Notes under the pieces: model-generated
What the model was told of the DNA's origin: nothing
What the model saw: the letters and a program-made list of their open reading frames with translations, nothing else
The model's database searches: none
Translations under genes and position numbers: made by a program
In this document: piece by piece, positions 1 through 7,506 of the stretch
Numbering within the stretch: the first letter of the stretch is position 1
Layout: each line of letters opens with the position of its first letter
From: Methylocystis rosea
GTDB lineage: Bacteria; Pseudomonadota; Alphaproteobacteria; Rhizobiales; Beijerinckiaceae
Assembly: GCF_003855495.1 (NCBI RefSeq)
Contig: NZ_CP034086.1
Span: forward strand, 1,835,501 to 1,899,500
Direction: 5' to 3'
Length of the DNA: 64,000 bases

Positions 1-219
1 CTCCCGCGAGGAGAGGGAGAATTCGTGTAGAAAGTCTTCGACGCCGCCAAGCGGATCACGTTGTGCGCGAATGCCGCGCACGAGCTTCAGCGCGGTTTCC
101 TCAACAAGTCGTTGAGTCGCAGGATTAGGGCGCGAACCGAGGAAGGCTTCAGCGAAGCTCTCGTCGGGAGGCGCGTATGGCGCCGCAAAGGGCGCCGGCC
201 GATCGTGTTTTCGATTCAT
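1..219 (-). CDS. putA: PutA-type proline dehydrogenase, N-terminal fragment (runs off window)
   Basis: Partial gene: 73 codons from an ATG at 219 stay open to the window edge. The translation contains PNPATQRLVEETALKL followed by GGVEDFLHEFSLSSRE. This resembles the helical N-terminal domain of bifunctional PutA, which in this family continues into EGLALM and the proline dehydrogenase barrel. PutA oxidises proline to glutamate in two steps (FAD, then NAD). The catalytic domains lie outside the window, so a mono- or bifunctional form cannot be told apart. The identification rests on recognising this short stretch only. Confidence 0.72.
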   Translation of the reverse strand, partial: MNRKHDRPAPFAAPYAPPDESFAEAFLGSRPNPATQRLVEETALKLVRGIRAQRDPLGGVEDFLHEFSLSSRE

Positions 220-253
220 TCGCCATCGAACCGACCGCGCCCGCAGGGCTCGA

Positions 254-469
254 TCAGATCTTGTCGCCTTCCGCTCCCGGCCGCGCGCAACGCCACTTGG
301 TAACCGTCAGTTGCGGGTGTTCGCCGCACCATTGAGCGATATATGGCATCGCCTGCATCATGCAATTGCTGGTCGAGCCCGTGGTCGATTCGAAGACGAG
401 CTTGCGCTCGTCGCAGGCGGCGGGCTGCGCCAGCGTGCAGACAGTAAGGATGAGTTCGACGAAATTCAT
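254..469 (-). CDS. Small exported protein of unknown function
   Basis: 71 residues. A short hydrophobic start (MNFVELILTVCTLAQPAA) looks like a signal peptide, followed by a compact body with three more cysteines (NCMMQAMPYIAQWCGEHP, then WRC). This pattern recalls small periplasmic proteins of rhizobia and relatives that have no assigned function. An AGGAGA ribosome-binding site sits 6 bases before the ATG, which supports a real gene. It follows fhcC on the same strand after a 62-base gap and could be cotranscribed with the fhc operon. Confidence 0.6.
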   Translation of the reverse strand: MNFVELILTVCTLAQPAACDERKLVFESTTGSTSNCMMQAMPYIAQWCGEHPQLTVTKWRCARPGAEGDKI

Positions 470-531
470 CGCAATCTCCTTGCTAAGCGCCCGCTCCAGG
501 GCGTTTCGCTTTCTAGCAAGGGTAATGCCCG

Positions 532-1341
532 TCAGTCGGGGGTCAATATCTCGCCCTTGCCATAGACCGCCGTGTCGCCGCCATAGCGGCGCAGCTTGCG
601 CGACAGGAGATCGGCGGCCGGGGCGCTATGATTCCTCAGAGAACGTGCGAAAAGCCGTGCGAACGTCAGCTCATGCGCGCCGCAGTCGACATAGGTCGAA
701 CCGAAGCAGCCGCCGCGGGCGAGCACAATCGAGCCGCGTTTGTTGAGATAGCCGATGCGCCCCTTGGCCTCCCCCAAAACCAGGATCGTGCCGGCGATGA
801 CGCGTGCGCCGAGATCTTCGCCGGCGTCGCCTTCGATGACGAGAATGCCGCGACGCAGCCGGTCGCCGGCGCGTTCGCCCGCCTTGCCGCGCACGATGAC
901 GCGCCCGCCAGCCATGCCGGCGAGTTCGCCCGCGAGCGGTCCGGCGAGGAAATCGCCGACGTCGCCTTTGATCTCCACCTCGGCGCCGAGGTTGCCCGAG
1001 GCGGCATGCGGGCCGGCGTTTCCGGAGACGGTGATCTTGCCGCCCTTGGCCAAACGGCCGCATTGCGCCCCGACGTCGCCTTCGACATGAATCTCAAAGC
1101 CAGGCAGAAGCTTCGCGCCGAGAAGATCGAAGCGCGCTGAGCCGCCCTCGAAGCGAACAGTCTTCAGATCGCCTTCCGAAACATTGAAGAGGTCGCCGAC
1201 TTTCGTCGAAATGCGCGTCACGCCGATCTCGATCGCTTCGATCTGCGCGACGGATTTTCCCGCCAGGCGGTCGGGCGTCAGCGCCGAAAGATCGACGCGC
1301 TGCGGCGGCTCCTGGCGAAGCGTGAAGGTAAAGGGCTTCAC
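532..1341 (-). CDS. fhcC: Formyltransferase/hydrolase complex subunit FhcC
   Basis: 269 residues, homologous to subunit C of archaeal formylmethanofuran dehydrogenase. In methylotrophic bacteria FhcABCD is a cytoplasmic complex that transfers the formyl group from formyl-H4MPT to a methanofuran-like carrier and hydrolyses it to formate. The middle of the protein shows the glycine-rich repeats of this fold (for example GDVGAQCGRLAKGGKITVSG, then GDAGEDLGARVIAGTILVLG), also found in the C-terminal domain of glutamate synthase. Its ATG overlaps the fhcD stop by four bases (ATGA), so it is the last gene of a translationally coupled fhcBADC operon. Confidence 0.95.
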   Translation of the reverse strand: MKPFTFTLRQEPPQRVDLSALTPDRLAGKSVAQIEAIEIGVTRISTKVGDLFNVSEGDLKTVRFEGGSARFDLLGAKLLPGFEIHVEGDVGAQCGRLAKGGKITVSGNAGPHAASGNLGAEVEIKGDVGDFLAGPLAGELAGMAGGRVIVRGKAGERAGDRLRRGILVIEGDAGEDLGARVIAGTILVLGEAKGRIGYLNKRGSIVLARGGCFGSTYVDCGAHELTFARLFARSLRNHSAPAADLLSRKLRRYGGDTAVYGKGEILTPD

Positions 1342-2246
1342 GGCAGCAATTCCTTCAGGTGATAGTGAAACGGTCCGAGCTTGCCGCCGTAATTGCCGGC
1401 GCCGACGCGCTTGGCGCCTTGCTCCGGCCCCATCTCGATGATGGCGTGAAGCCCCGCGCGCATCGCCTCGCGCACGGCGTTGTCAGTCAAGCCGTCGATG
1501 ACGATTTCGAGCACGCAGCCGATATCCGCGTCGAGCTCGCTTTTGGTGACGCCGCGCAATGTCGGGCAATAAGCGTCATTGGTCGACGCGCTCATGCCCT
1601 TGTATTTCGAACCGACCTTTGAGCCCGAGCGCACGATGCCGCCGGGGAACGGCGCAATGGCGTCGGCGACGCCGTCGATCGCCGAGACGGCGGCCTCGGT
1701 GGCGCGCATGGTCTTGTCCCAGTCCGCGCCCATGATCAAAAGATTGCCGCCGCCCACGGATTTTTTGGTCAGGCCGACCTTGCCTTCGCAGAAAAACTCT
1801 CCGTCCATGACGGGCACGCGCCAGTAGCGCCGGTCGTCGACGACCTTGGACATCTGCCACTTGTCGCCGAACTGGCGCAGCGCGTCGCCGACCTTGATCT
1901 CGAATTCGCCGGCGACCGTCGAATAGACCGCGGAGCCCGGGCAGGTCAGCACGCATTGGCCGAGTCGGTTGACGAGCTGCTTCTCCGCGTCTTTCGACGA
2001 CATGGCGAAGAGCAGCGCGCGCACGCCCGGGCGTCCGTCCGGCGTTTCCTCCGGCGGCACTTCGCGATCGATTCCCGCCTCGCAGCCGCAGCCGATGACC
2101 GACGTTGCAAAACCTGTCATCGTCAACGCCGCCTGCCGCGCCCATTTGGCGTTCGGCGCAGTGATCAGAATGCCCGTCCCGCTCATGGGGAAGGCTTCGG
2201 CGAAATTGTCGTCTATCGTCACGCCGTTGCGAATTAAATCCGGCAT
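1338..2246 (-). CDS. fhcD: Formylmethanofuran--tetrahydromethanopterin formyltransferase FhcD
   Basis: 302 residues, the usual length of the Ftr family. The protein moves the formyl group between H4MPT and the methanofuran-like carrier inside the Fhc complex. Recognisable blocks are the N-terminal VTIDDNFAEAFPMSGTGILI, the glycine-rich CGCEAGIDREVPPEETPDGR, and a C-terminal MEMGPEQG-like segment (IEMGPEQGAKRVGAGNYGGK). The start codon overlaps the end of fhcA by 13 bases and its stop overlaps the fhcC start. The gene order B-A-D-C is the one known from Methylobacterium. Confidence 0.96.
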   Translation of the reverse strand: MPDLIRNGVTIDDNFAEAFPMSGTGILITAPNAKWARQAALTMTGFATSVIGCGCEAGIDREVPPEETPDGRPGVRALLFAMSSKDAEKQLVNRLGQCVLTCPGSAVYSTVAGEFEIKVGDALRQFGDKWQMSKVVDDRRYWRVPVMDGEFFCEGKVGLTKKSVGGGNLLIMGADWDKTMRATEAAVSAIDGVADAIAPFPGGIVRSGSKVGSKYKGMSASTNDAYCPTLRGVTKSELDADIGCVLEIVIDGLTDNAVREAMRAGLHAIIEMGPEQGAKRVGAGNYGGKLGPFHYHLKELLP

Positions 2247-3871
2247 GGAACCTCCGCAAAGGCGTCCTTGTGCGGCAGCGCCGCGTCGGGCACGTCGAAA
2301 ATGCTGCGCGGCAGGCCGTAAAGCTCGTCGTAATAGGAATCGAGACGCTTCGTGATCTGCTGATCGTAACGCGGGCGAATATGCAACGTCTTGCCACGCG
2401 TGTAATGCGAGACTTGGCCGTCGCGCACGACGAGAGCGCCATCCTTGAAGACCAGCGCCGCGCGTCGGAACATGCCGGCGACGTCGCGTCCGGGCTTGTA
2501 AACGGCGATGTCGGCGATGGCGCCGGGACTGAGCCGGCCGCGATCGACAAAGCCAAAGAGCTTCGCGGCGCCGGAGCGGCTCATCTGCGCGATTTCGTAA
2601 AGCGTGTATTCGCGCGAAATCGACGGCAGCGTCGTGTGCTCCAGCACCTCGGCCGGAAGGCGCGCAAGATGCTGCGCGCGAAGATCGGCGCTCATCAGCA
2701 ACGCGAAGAGCTCCGGATAGGTCGTGAACGGACCGCCGTTCGGATGGTCGGTGGTGAAGAACACCTGCTCGGGATTTTCAATGAGCAGGAAGAGCTCCAG
2801 ACCCGCCGCCCATTGGATGGCGTTATAATAATTCGAGATCTTGTAGACGTAGGGAACGATGCCGCCGCCATTGGCGTCGCCGTCGAAGATCGCGCCCTTC
2901 TTCGGGATCGCGCCCGGCAGGCTGTTGAACTGTTTCAGAACGTCGGACGAAATCGTCACCGTGTCCGAGAACATCACCTGGCCGACGTCGACGCTGACAT
3001 TCGGATTCGCGTTGATCTTCTCGGCGAAGAGCGCGCCGGCTGACGAGAAGCCGTTCTTGCCCTCCTTGCCATAGGCGTAGAATTGCACATGCGCGAGATG
3101 AAGCGGCAATCCCTGCGCGGCGTCTATGGTCGCGAGCGCCGTGTCGATGTTGCCGGCAAGGCCGAGATTGTTCATGTGCAGATGCAGCGGATGGGCGATG
3201 CCCAGCGCCTGAGTCGACTTCTGCAGCGACTGGAAGATCTGGCGCGACGTCAGCCCGTAAAAGGGCACGACATCGTCGAGCCCGAAGGCGCGCATGTTCT
3301 CCTTGAAGGCTTCGACCCCGCCCGGATTGATGCACTTTAAGCCGAGCGAACGGGTGTTTTCGACGGTCTGCGCGACATAATCGTTGATCGCGCCGTCCTT
3401 CTCACCGTCGCGCAACATGCCGAGCAGAAAGTCGTCATTGCCGAGCACGGTGAGTGCGCCCTTGTCGATGATCGGCACGTCGTTGAATTCGAGATGGGTC
3501 TGCAGCGCGTGATGCGGCGCCATCGCCGGCTCGACGACAGTGGTGAAGCCCATCTGGGCGTAGAGACGGCCGGTCTCGTAGCTCGACCATTTGGCCGTCG
3601 ACAGCGGCGTGTCGGCGAGCCGCGCGCGAATCGCGCGATGCAGCTCCGGCAGCAGCAGTCGCGCCGTGTTCACATTGCCGCCGGCGATGTGCGAATGGAT
3701 GTCGATTGCGCCGGCCATGACGATATGGCCGGAGACGTCGATCTCCTTGTCGGCGCTGCGCCCGTCGGGCCGCTCGACGATGCGGCCGTCCTCGAACCAC
3801 ACGTCGCCGATCGCGTCCTGGCCGGTCGCCGGATCGACGATATGGCCGCCGCGCAAAACTGTCAGCGCCAT
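2234..3871 (-). CDS. fhcA: Formyltransferase/hydrolase complex subunit FhcA
   Basis: 545 residues, amidohydrolase superfamily. FhcA hydrolyses the formyl-carrier to formate in the Fhc complex. The metal-binding HxH is visible at about residues 59-61 (DIHSHIAGGN), further histidines occur in LHLHMNNLG and HLAHVQFYAYG, and the conserved aspartate lies in FFTTDHPNGGPF. The start overlaps fhcB by 10 bases. Length and motifs agree with the bacterial FhcA family, and nothing looks damaged. Confidence 0.96.
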   Translation of the reverse strand: MALTVLRGGHIVDPATGQDAIGDVWFEDGRIVERPDGRSADKEIDVSGHIVMAGAIDIHSHIAGGNVNTARLLLPELHRAIRARLADTPLSTAKWSSYETGRLYAQMGFTTVVEPAMAPHHALQTHLEFNDVPIIDKGALTVLGNDDFLLGMLRDGEKDGAINDYVAQTVENTRSLGLKCINPGGVEAFKENMRAFGLDDVVPFYGLTSRQIFQSLQKSTQALGIAHPLHLHMNNLGLAGNIDTALATIDAAQGLPLHLAHVQFYAYGKEGKNGFSSAGALFAEKINANPNVSVDVGQVMFSDTVTISSDVLKQFNSLPGAIPKKGAIFDGDANGGGIVPYVYKISNYYNAIQWAAGLELFLLIENPEQVFFTTDHPNGGPFTTYPELFALLMSADLRAQHLARLPAEVLEHTTLPSISREYTLYEIAQMSRSGAAKLFGFVDRGRLSPGAIADIAVYKPGRDVAGMFRRAALVFKDGALVVRDGQVSHYTRGKTLHIRPRYDQQITKRLDSYYDELYGLPRSIFDVPDAALPHKDAFAEVPCRI

Positions 3872-4962
3872 GCGCCCTCCGAAACTTCCGCCATAATGGC
3901 GCCGATCGCCTGCGCCACGCTCGGCGCGTCCGTCGGCGCGCTTGCCCTGCGCAGCGTCATGCCGCCGGTTTCCTGACCCATCAGCACCGCGTCATGCGTG
4001 ACGCCGGGCTGACCGACTTTAATGAACAGCCCGCGAGACGGCGCCGCCTGCGCCGGCGCGAGCGTGATGAGCGGGATGTCGGCGCGGGACCAAGCAGGCT
4101 TTTCGCCGTCGAAGGCGGAAATCCACAGCGCCGCATCCGCCTCGCCGCTGTCGACGAGCCGCGAGGACTCGAAACGCCACGGGTCGTGCTCCGGATAACC
4201 ACGGCCAAAACCCGTGCGCGGCGGAAAGCCCGTCATCCAGCCCGCCGTCTGGGTCACGCCCGAAGCGCCGCTGCGGCCGCCGATATGAACGCCCGTGAAT
4301 CGGGTCGTGGCGTTAAGCTCGATCACCAAAGCCTGCAGCATTTCGATCGCCAGCGGATCGAGCGTCGACGCCGACCAGACGAAGACGCCAAAGCGCGCGT
4401 TTCGCAGCGTCTCCACGAGAGCGTCAATAAGAGTGATTTTTTCGGCGTCCAGCGCCACCGGCCGTCCGCCGAAGCGGGCGCGCCACGCCGCCAGCACGCC
4501 GGAAAGTTCCTGCACAGAGGCCGGAATGACCTTTGCGCCTGGGACAGCCTTCGCTTCGTCGCCGTCCGGCCCGACCCAGATCACCTTGCGCGGCTGCTGC
4601 GCTTGCGCTCCGCGGCGTGGCGGCTCGGCAAGCGCAAGGCGCTCCAGCATGCCAGGCCAGGCTTGAGTCAGTCCCGGGCCGATCAGCACGACGCAGTCGC
4701 CGCGAAGGCGCGCCTCGTTCGCCGTCGTCGTGAACATGCCGAAGGAACGCTTGACGTCGATATCGGCAAGCGTTTCGCGCGACGCGAGATGGTCGAAGGC
4801 GCCCTTCAGCTGCTCGGCTAAGAGGATCGCGGCGCGCGCGCCGGCGACGTCGGCGCCAAGGCCGGCGATGAGCGGAAAGGCCGCTTCCTTGAGAATTTTG
4901 CCGGCATGTCGATAGGCGTCGCCAAGCGCAATCGCCTTGCCGTCGAGCGTTGCTGTCTCCAT
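3862..4962 (-). CDS. fhcB: Formyltransferase/hydrolase complex subunit FhcB
   Basis: 366 residues, the degenerate bacterial relative of the molybdopterin/tungstopterin subunit of formylmethanofuran dehydrogenase. I see no N-terminal iron-sulfur cysteine cluster. The only cysteine I can find is in ARLRGDCVVLIGPG, consistent with the known loss of redox activity in bacterial FhcB, where the complex works as a transferase/hydrolase. It is the first gene of fhcBADC. A tandem AAGCTT-GA-AAGCTT (4993-5006) lies about 30 bases upstream of its ATG and may be part of the operon's control region. Confidence 0.93.
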   Translation of the reverse strand: METATLDGKAIALGDAYRHAGKILKEAAFPLIAGLGADVAGARAAILLAEQLKGAFDHLASRETLADIDVKRSFGMFTTTANEARLRGDCVVLIGPGLTQAWPGMLERLALAEPPRRGAQAQQPRKVIWVGPDGDEAKAVPGAKVIPASVQELSGVLAAWRARFGGRPVALDAEKITLIDALVETLRNARFGVFVWSASTLDPLAIEMLQALVIELNATTRFTGVHIGGRSGASGVTQTAGWMTGFPPRTGFGRGYPEHDPWRFESSRLVDSGEADAALWISAFDGEKPAWSRADIPLITLAPAQAAPSRGLFIKVGQPGVTHDAVLMGQETGGMTLRRASAPTDAPSVAQAIGAIMAEVSEGAWR

Positions 4963-5310
4963 TCCTACCCCGATTTGCGACCTGCCCTGGCCAAGCTTGA
5001 AAGCTTAACGGCGAAGTGAGCGCTATCCATTTGTTTTTTAGCGCCTACTCGCCGAGCCGGGCGGCTCCTCCCGCGTTTTGCTTATGCCTATCAGCCGTCA
5101 CGGCGACTGTCGAGACGTTCGGCTGCGTCATTTGCATTAGAGGCCCCACAGAAGCGTTCGGCTGTCGTCGCCAGCGGCCGATATTGTGCGCCGCATCCCA
5201 TTTGCGAAGCAGCGGCGATCATGTTAAATGCTGCGCCGAGCTTAAACCTGCGGGCGTGACACGCCACATAAGCAGGCAGAGCCGTAGAGAGTCCTAATAC
5301 GGAGGAAAAA
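4963..5310. promoter_or_regulatory. Divergent control region between fhcB and pqqA
   Basis: 348 bases without a convincing gene; the short reading frames here have no family resemblance or ribosome-binding site. It must carry the promoters of the fhc operon (leftward) and of pqqA (rightward). Visible items are the AAGCTTGAAAGCTT element at 4993-5006, an AT-rich patch near 5030-5042, and a GGAGG Shine-Dalgarno at 5301-5305, six bases before pqqA. I could not define -35/-10 boxes with confidence. Confidence 0.45.
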
Positions 5311-5388
5311 ATGGCCTGGACGACTCCCGTGATTGTCGAAGTCTGCGTCGGCATGGAAATCACCAGCTACGAGTCCGCCGAGATCTAA
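5311..5388 (+). CDS. pqqA: PQQ precursor peptide PqqA
   Basis: A 25-residue peptide starting MAWTTPVIVEVCVGMEI and ending TSYESAEI. It has the MxWxxP opening and the Glu-x3-Tyr pair (E16 and Y20) that PqqE cross-links to build pyrroloquinoline quinone, the cofactor of methanol dehydrogenases. A strong GGAGG lies six bases before the ATG. pqqB, C, D and E do not follow: the next gene is a di-heme peroxidase. It is therefore an orphan or extra pqqA copy; methylotrophs often carry several. Confidence 0.93.
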   Translation: MAWTTPVIVEVCVGMEITSYESAEI

Positions 5389-5394
5389 TTCGGC

Positions 5395-5419
5395 GCGGCT
5401 TTCGCTGTGCCGAAGCCGC
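5395..5419 (+). terminator. Hairpin after pqqA
   Basis: GCGGCTT (5395-5401) pairs with AAGCCGC (5413-5419) around an 11-base loop, starting six bases after the pqqA stop. There is no clear run of T afterwards, so it may serve as an mRNA-stabilising or attenuating hairpin rather than a full terminator. Confidence 0.4.
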
Positions 5420-5436
5420 CAACGAATTCCAAAAAT

Positions 5437-5493
5437 CGAGCCGGCAAGAAGAGCGCTGCGCAAAGCGGTAGCGCTTTTCGTTTCGCCGGCTCG
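5437..5493 (+). promoter_or_regulatory. Nested hairpin in the leader of the peroxidase gene
   Basis: CGAGCCGGC (5437-5445) pairs with GCCGGCTCG (5485-5493). Inside it AGCGCT (5452-5457) pairs with AGCGCT (5470-5475), giving a two-tier stem. The structure ends 29 bases before the ATG of the di-heme peroxidase. It may be a second termination point after pqqA or a leader that tunes expression of the next gene. Confidence 0.35.
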
Positions 5494-5522
5494 AATCATT
5501 TTGGCCAGAGTCGGCGAGGCTA

Positions 5523-6584
5523 ATGGCCACGAACAGGAGCGTCGACTTGCGCGCGCCTTCTTTCCTCATCGCTCTCGTTGCTCCCCTCTTCATCGCTGCG
5601 ATCGCCCAGGCGGAACCTCCGAACGCGAAGACGCTTCTCGAGGACGCGAAACAAAATTTCCAGCCGATCGTCGTTCCCTCCCCTGGCAATGATTCGGTGA
5701 CGGCGGCGCGAATCGAGCTTGGTCGCCGATTGTTTTTCGAAAGCCGCGTGTCGATGGACGGCAACGTCAGTTGCGCGCATTGCCATTTGCCGGAGAAGCA
5801 GGCGAGCGACGGGCTGCCGAAGGCGATCGGCGTGTTCGGCAAGGAAAATCCGCGCAACGCGCCGTCGATCTTCAACGCCGCGCTGAATTTCAAACAGCAT
5901 TGGCGCGGCGATCGCGAGTCGCTCGAAGACCAGGCGGAGAAATCGCTGCTCGGCCCTGCGAGCTTCGGCAATCCCGATCAAGCGACGGCGATGAGCAAGC
6001 TCAAGGCGATTCCCGCCTATGCCGGCGCCTTCGCCAAAGCGTTTCCCGGCGACAAGGACCCGATCAATTCGAAGAATTGGGGCGTCGCGGTCGGCGCCTT
6101 CGAGCGCACGCTGCTGACGCCCTCGAAGTTCGACGCCTTCCTCATGGGCGACGCTTCGGCGCTGACGAAGCAAGAGGCGGCGGGGCTGCGCAAATTCATC
6201 GATCTTGGCTGCGCCTCTTGCCACAATGGCGCGGGCGTCGGCGGCAACTCCTTCCAAAAATTTGGCGTTGTGAGCGACTACTGGAAAGAAACCGGAGTCA
6301 CGACGCCCGACAAGGGTCGCGCCGACGTCACCAAAAATGATGCGGACCTCTATGTCTTCAAGGTCGCGAGTCTGCGCAACGTCACGCAGACGGCGCCCTA
6401 TTTCCACGACGGGTCCGTCGCCGACCTGACCAAAGCCGTGAAAATCATGGGCAAGACGCAGCTCGGGCAGGATCTGTCGGAGAAGGATGCGGCCGACATT
6501 GTCGCCTTTCTCGGCGCGCTGACCGGACCGGTTCCGGCGAGTTATACTGCGCCGGAACTCTATCCGGACGCGCAAGGAAATTAG
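5523..6584 (+). CDS. Di-heme cytochrome c peroxidase / MauG-family protein
   Basis: 353 residues with a signal peptide (hydrophobic stretch about 14-30, ending AIAQA). Two c-type heme sites are visible: CAHCH at residues 84-88 and CASCH at 230-234, the arrangement of bacterial CcpA/MauG proteins. These periplasmic enzymes reduce peroxide or perform oxidative maturation of quinoprotein partners. Its place directly after pqqA and before the lanthanide-transport genes suggests a role tied to periplasmic PQQ enzymes, but that is inference. Peroxidase and MauG-like oxidase cannot be separated by reading alone. Confidence 0.88.
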   Translation: MATNRSVDLRAPSFLIALVAPLFIAAIAQAEPPNAKTLLEDAKQNFQPIVVPSPGNDSVTAARIELGRRLFFESRVSMDGNVSCAHCHLPEKQASDGLPKAIGVFGKENPRNAPSIFNAALNFKQHWRGDRESLEDQAEKSLLGPASFGNPDQATAMSKLKAIPAYAGAFAKAFPGDKDPINSKNWGVAVGAFERTLLTPSKFDAFLMGDASALTKQEAAGLRKFIDLGCASCHNGAGVGGNSFQKFGVVSDYWKETGVTTPDKGRADVTKNDADLYVFKVASLRNVTQTAPYFHDGSVADLTKAVKIMGKTQLGQDLSEKDAADIVAFLGALTGPVPASYTAPELYPDAQGN

Positions 6585-6593
6585 GCGTGGACG

Positions 6594-6646
6594 CACCCTC
6601 CCCTTGAGGGGGAGGGTCGCATTGCAAAGCAATGCGGGGTGGGGTG
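6594..6646. repeat. REP-like palindromic element, left copy
   Basis: Begins CACCCTCCCCTTGAGGGGGA and ends GCGGGGTGGGGTG. It is internally palindromic and matches, in inverted orientation, the element at 6721-6768. It lies just after the stop of the peroxidase gene. Such elements are common between genes in alphaproteobacteria. Confidence 0.75.
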
Positions 6647-6720
6647 ACGACGCAAAAACCATTTGAGAAAGAATGCGTCTCGCCTCCCGAACTCAACTGC
6701 GAGGACTTGCGGCCCTGCGC

Positions 6721-6768
6721 CACCCCACCCCGCGCTTCGCGCCGACCCTCCCCCTCAAGGGGAGGGTG
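6721..6768. repeat. REP-like palindromic element, right copy (inverted)
   Basis: Begins CACCCCACCCCGCGCTTCGC and ends CCTCAAGGGGAGGGTG, the reverse of the copy at 6594-6646, with about 75 bases between them. The pair could fold into one large stem between the convergent peroxidase and response-regulator genes and act as a bidirectional transcription end. Confidence 0.75.
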
Positions 6769-6778
6769 AATGCGCGTC

Positions 6779-7399
6779 TTACGTCAACTTGTGTTCGAGC
6801 GCGATGCGCATCAGCTCCATCGGCGTGCGGGCGCCAAGCTTTCGTTTCATGATCGAGCAGCTGTTGGCGATCGTCTTGTAGGAGACTTGAGTCGCATCGG
6901 CGATCTCGGCCATCCCGAGCCCGCGCCCGAGCATTCGCAAAATCTCCAATTCACGCGCGGTCAACGCGGAGAGCGGACTGGCCGCCGCGCCGCTCTTTTC
7001 GAAGGCGAGCTGATTGGCGATTTTAGGCATCAGAAAAACGCCGCCGGAAGCTACCTCGCGCACGGCTGTGAGCAAGAGATAGGGATCGTCGTTCTTCGTC
7101 ACATAGCCCTTTGCGCCCATCTGAATCGCGCGCGCGGCAAAAATCGGGTCGTCGTTCATGCTGAAGACGACGATGCGGGCATGTGGATCAGTCTCGAGAA
7201 TCCGCCGCGTCAACTCAAATCCCGAAACCCCCGGCAGGCCGATGTCGACGACTGTCACGTCGGGCTTTTGCGCCACGAAAACGCTAAGACCCGTCTCCGC
7301 GTCTCGCGCGTCGACGACGTCGATGTCGCCCTCACCGGCGAGCATCGCTGCGCAGCCGGAAACGATGATCGGATGGTCGTCGACGATAAGAACGCGCAT
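6779..7399 (-). CDS. LuxR/NarL-family response regulator
   Basis: 206 residues. The receiver domain spans about 1-120, with the acidic pocket VDDHP and the phospho-acceptor Asp52 in VVDIGLPGVSG. A LuxR-type helix-turn-helix lies at about 140-200 (LTARELEILRMLGRG, then IADATQVSYKTIANSCSIMK). The partner kinase is encoded divergently next door. Systems of this type (FlhSR-like) control formaldehyde and methanol oxidation genes in some methylotrophs. The position inside a PQQ/lanthanide cluster makes a similar role plausible but unproven. Confidence 0.9.
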   Translation of the reverse strand: MRVLIVDDHPIIVSGCAAMLAGEGDIDVVDARDAETGLSVFVAQKPDVTVVDIGLPGVSGFELTRRILETDPHARIVVFSMNDDPIFAARAIQMGAKGYVTKNDDPYLLLTAVREVASGGVFLMPKIANQLAFEKSGAAASPLSALTARELEILRMLGRGLGMAEIADATQVSYKTIANSCSIMKRKLGARTPMELMRIALEHKLT

Positions 7400-7506
7400 A
7401 ATCGGTCATGGCTCCAAGTATCCCGGGCCTGCCAACGGCAGGCGGCAAAACATTGCAGGCATTGGGGCCTATCGTAAAGTCGCACGCTTCTCTAGAGAAT
7501 TGGCCC

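Noticed and set aside
1..20. CTCCCGCGAGGAGAGGGAGA resembles the arm of the REP element at 14172
   Set aside because: It reads in frame as the conserved SLSSRE segment of PutA, so the likeness is coincidental.
61..303. Plus-strand reading frame at the left edge
   Set aside because: It lies opposite the PutA-like frame and the small exported protein, has no ribosome-binding site and its composition is Arg-rich, as expected for an antisense frame in GC-rich DNA.
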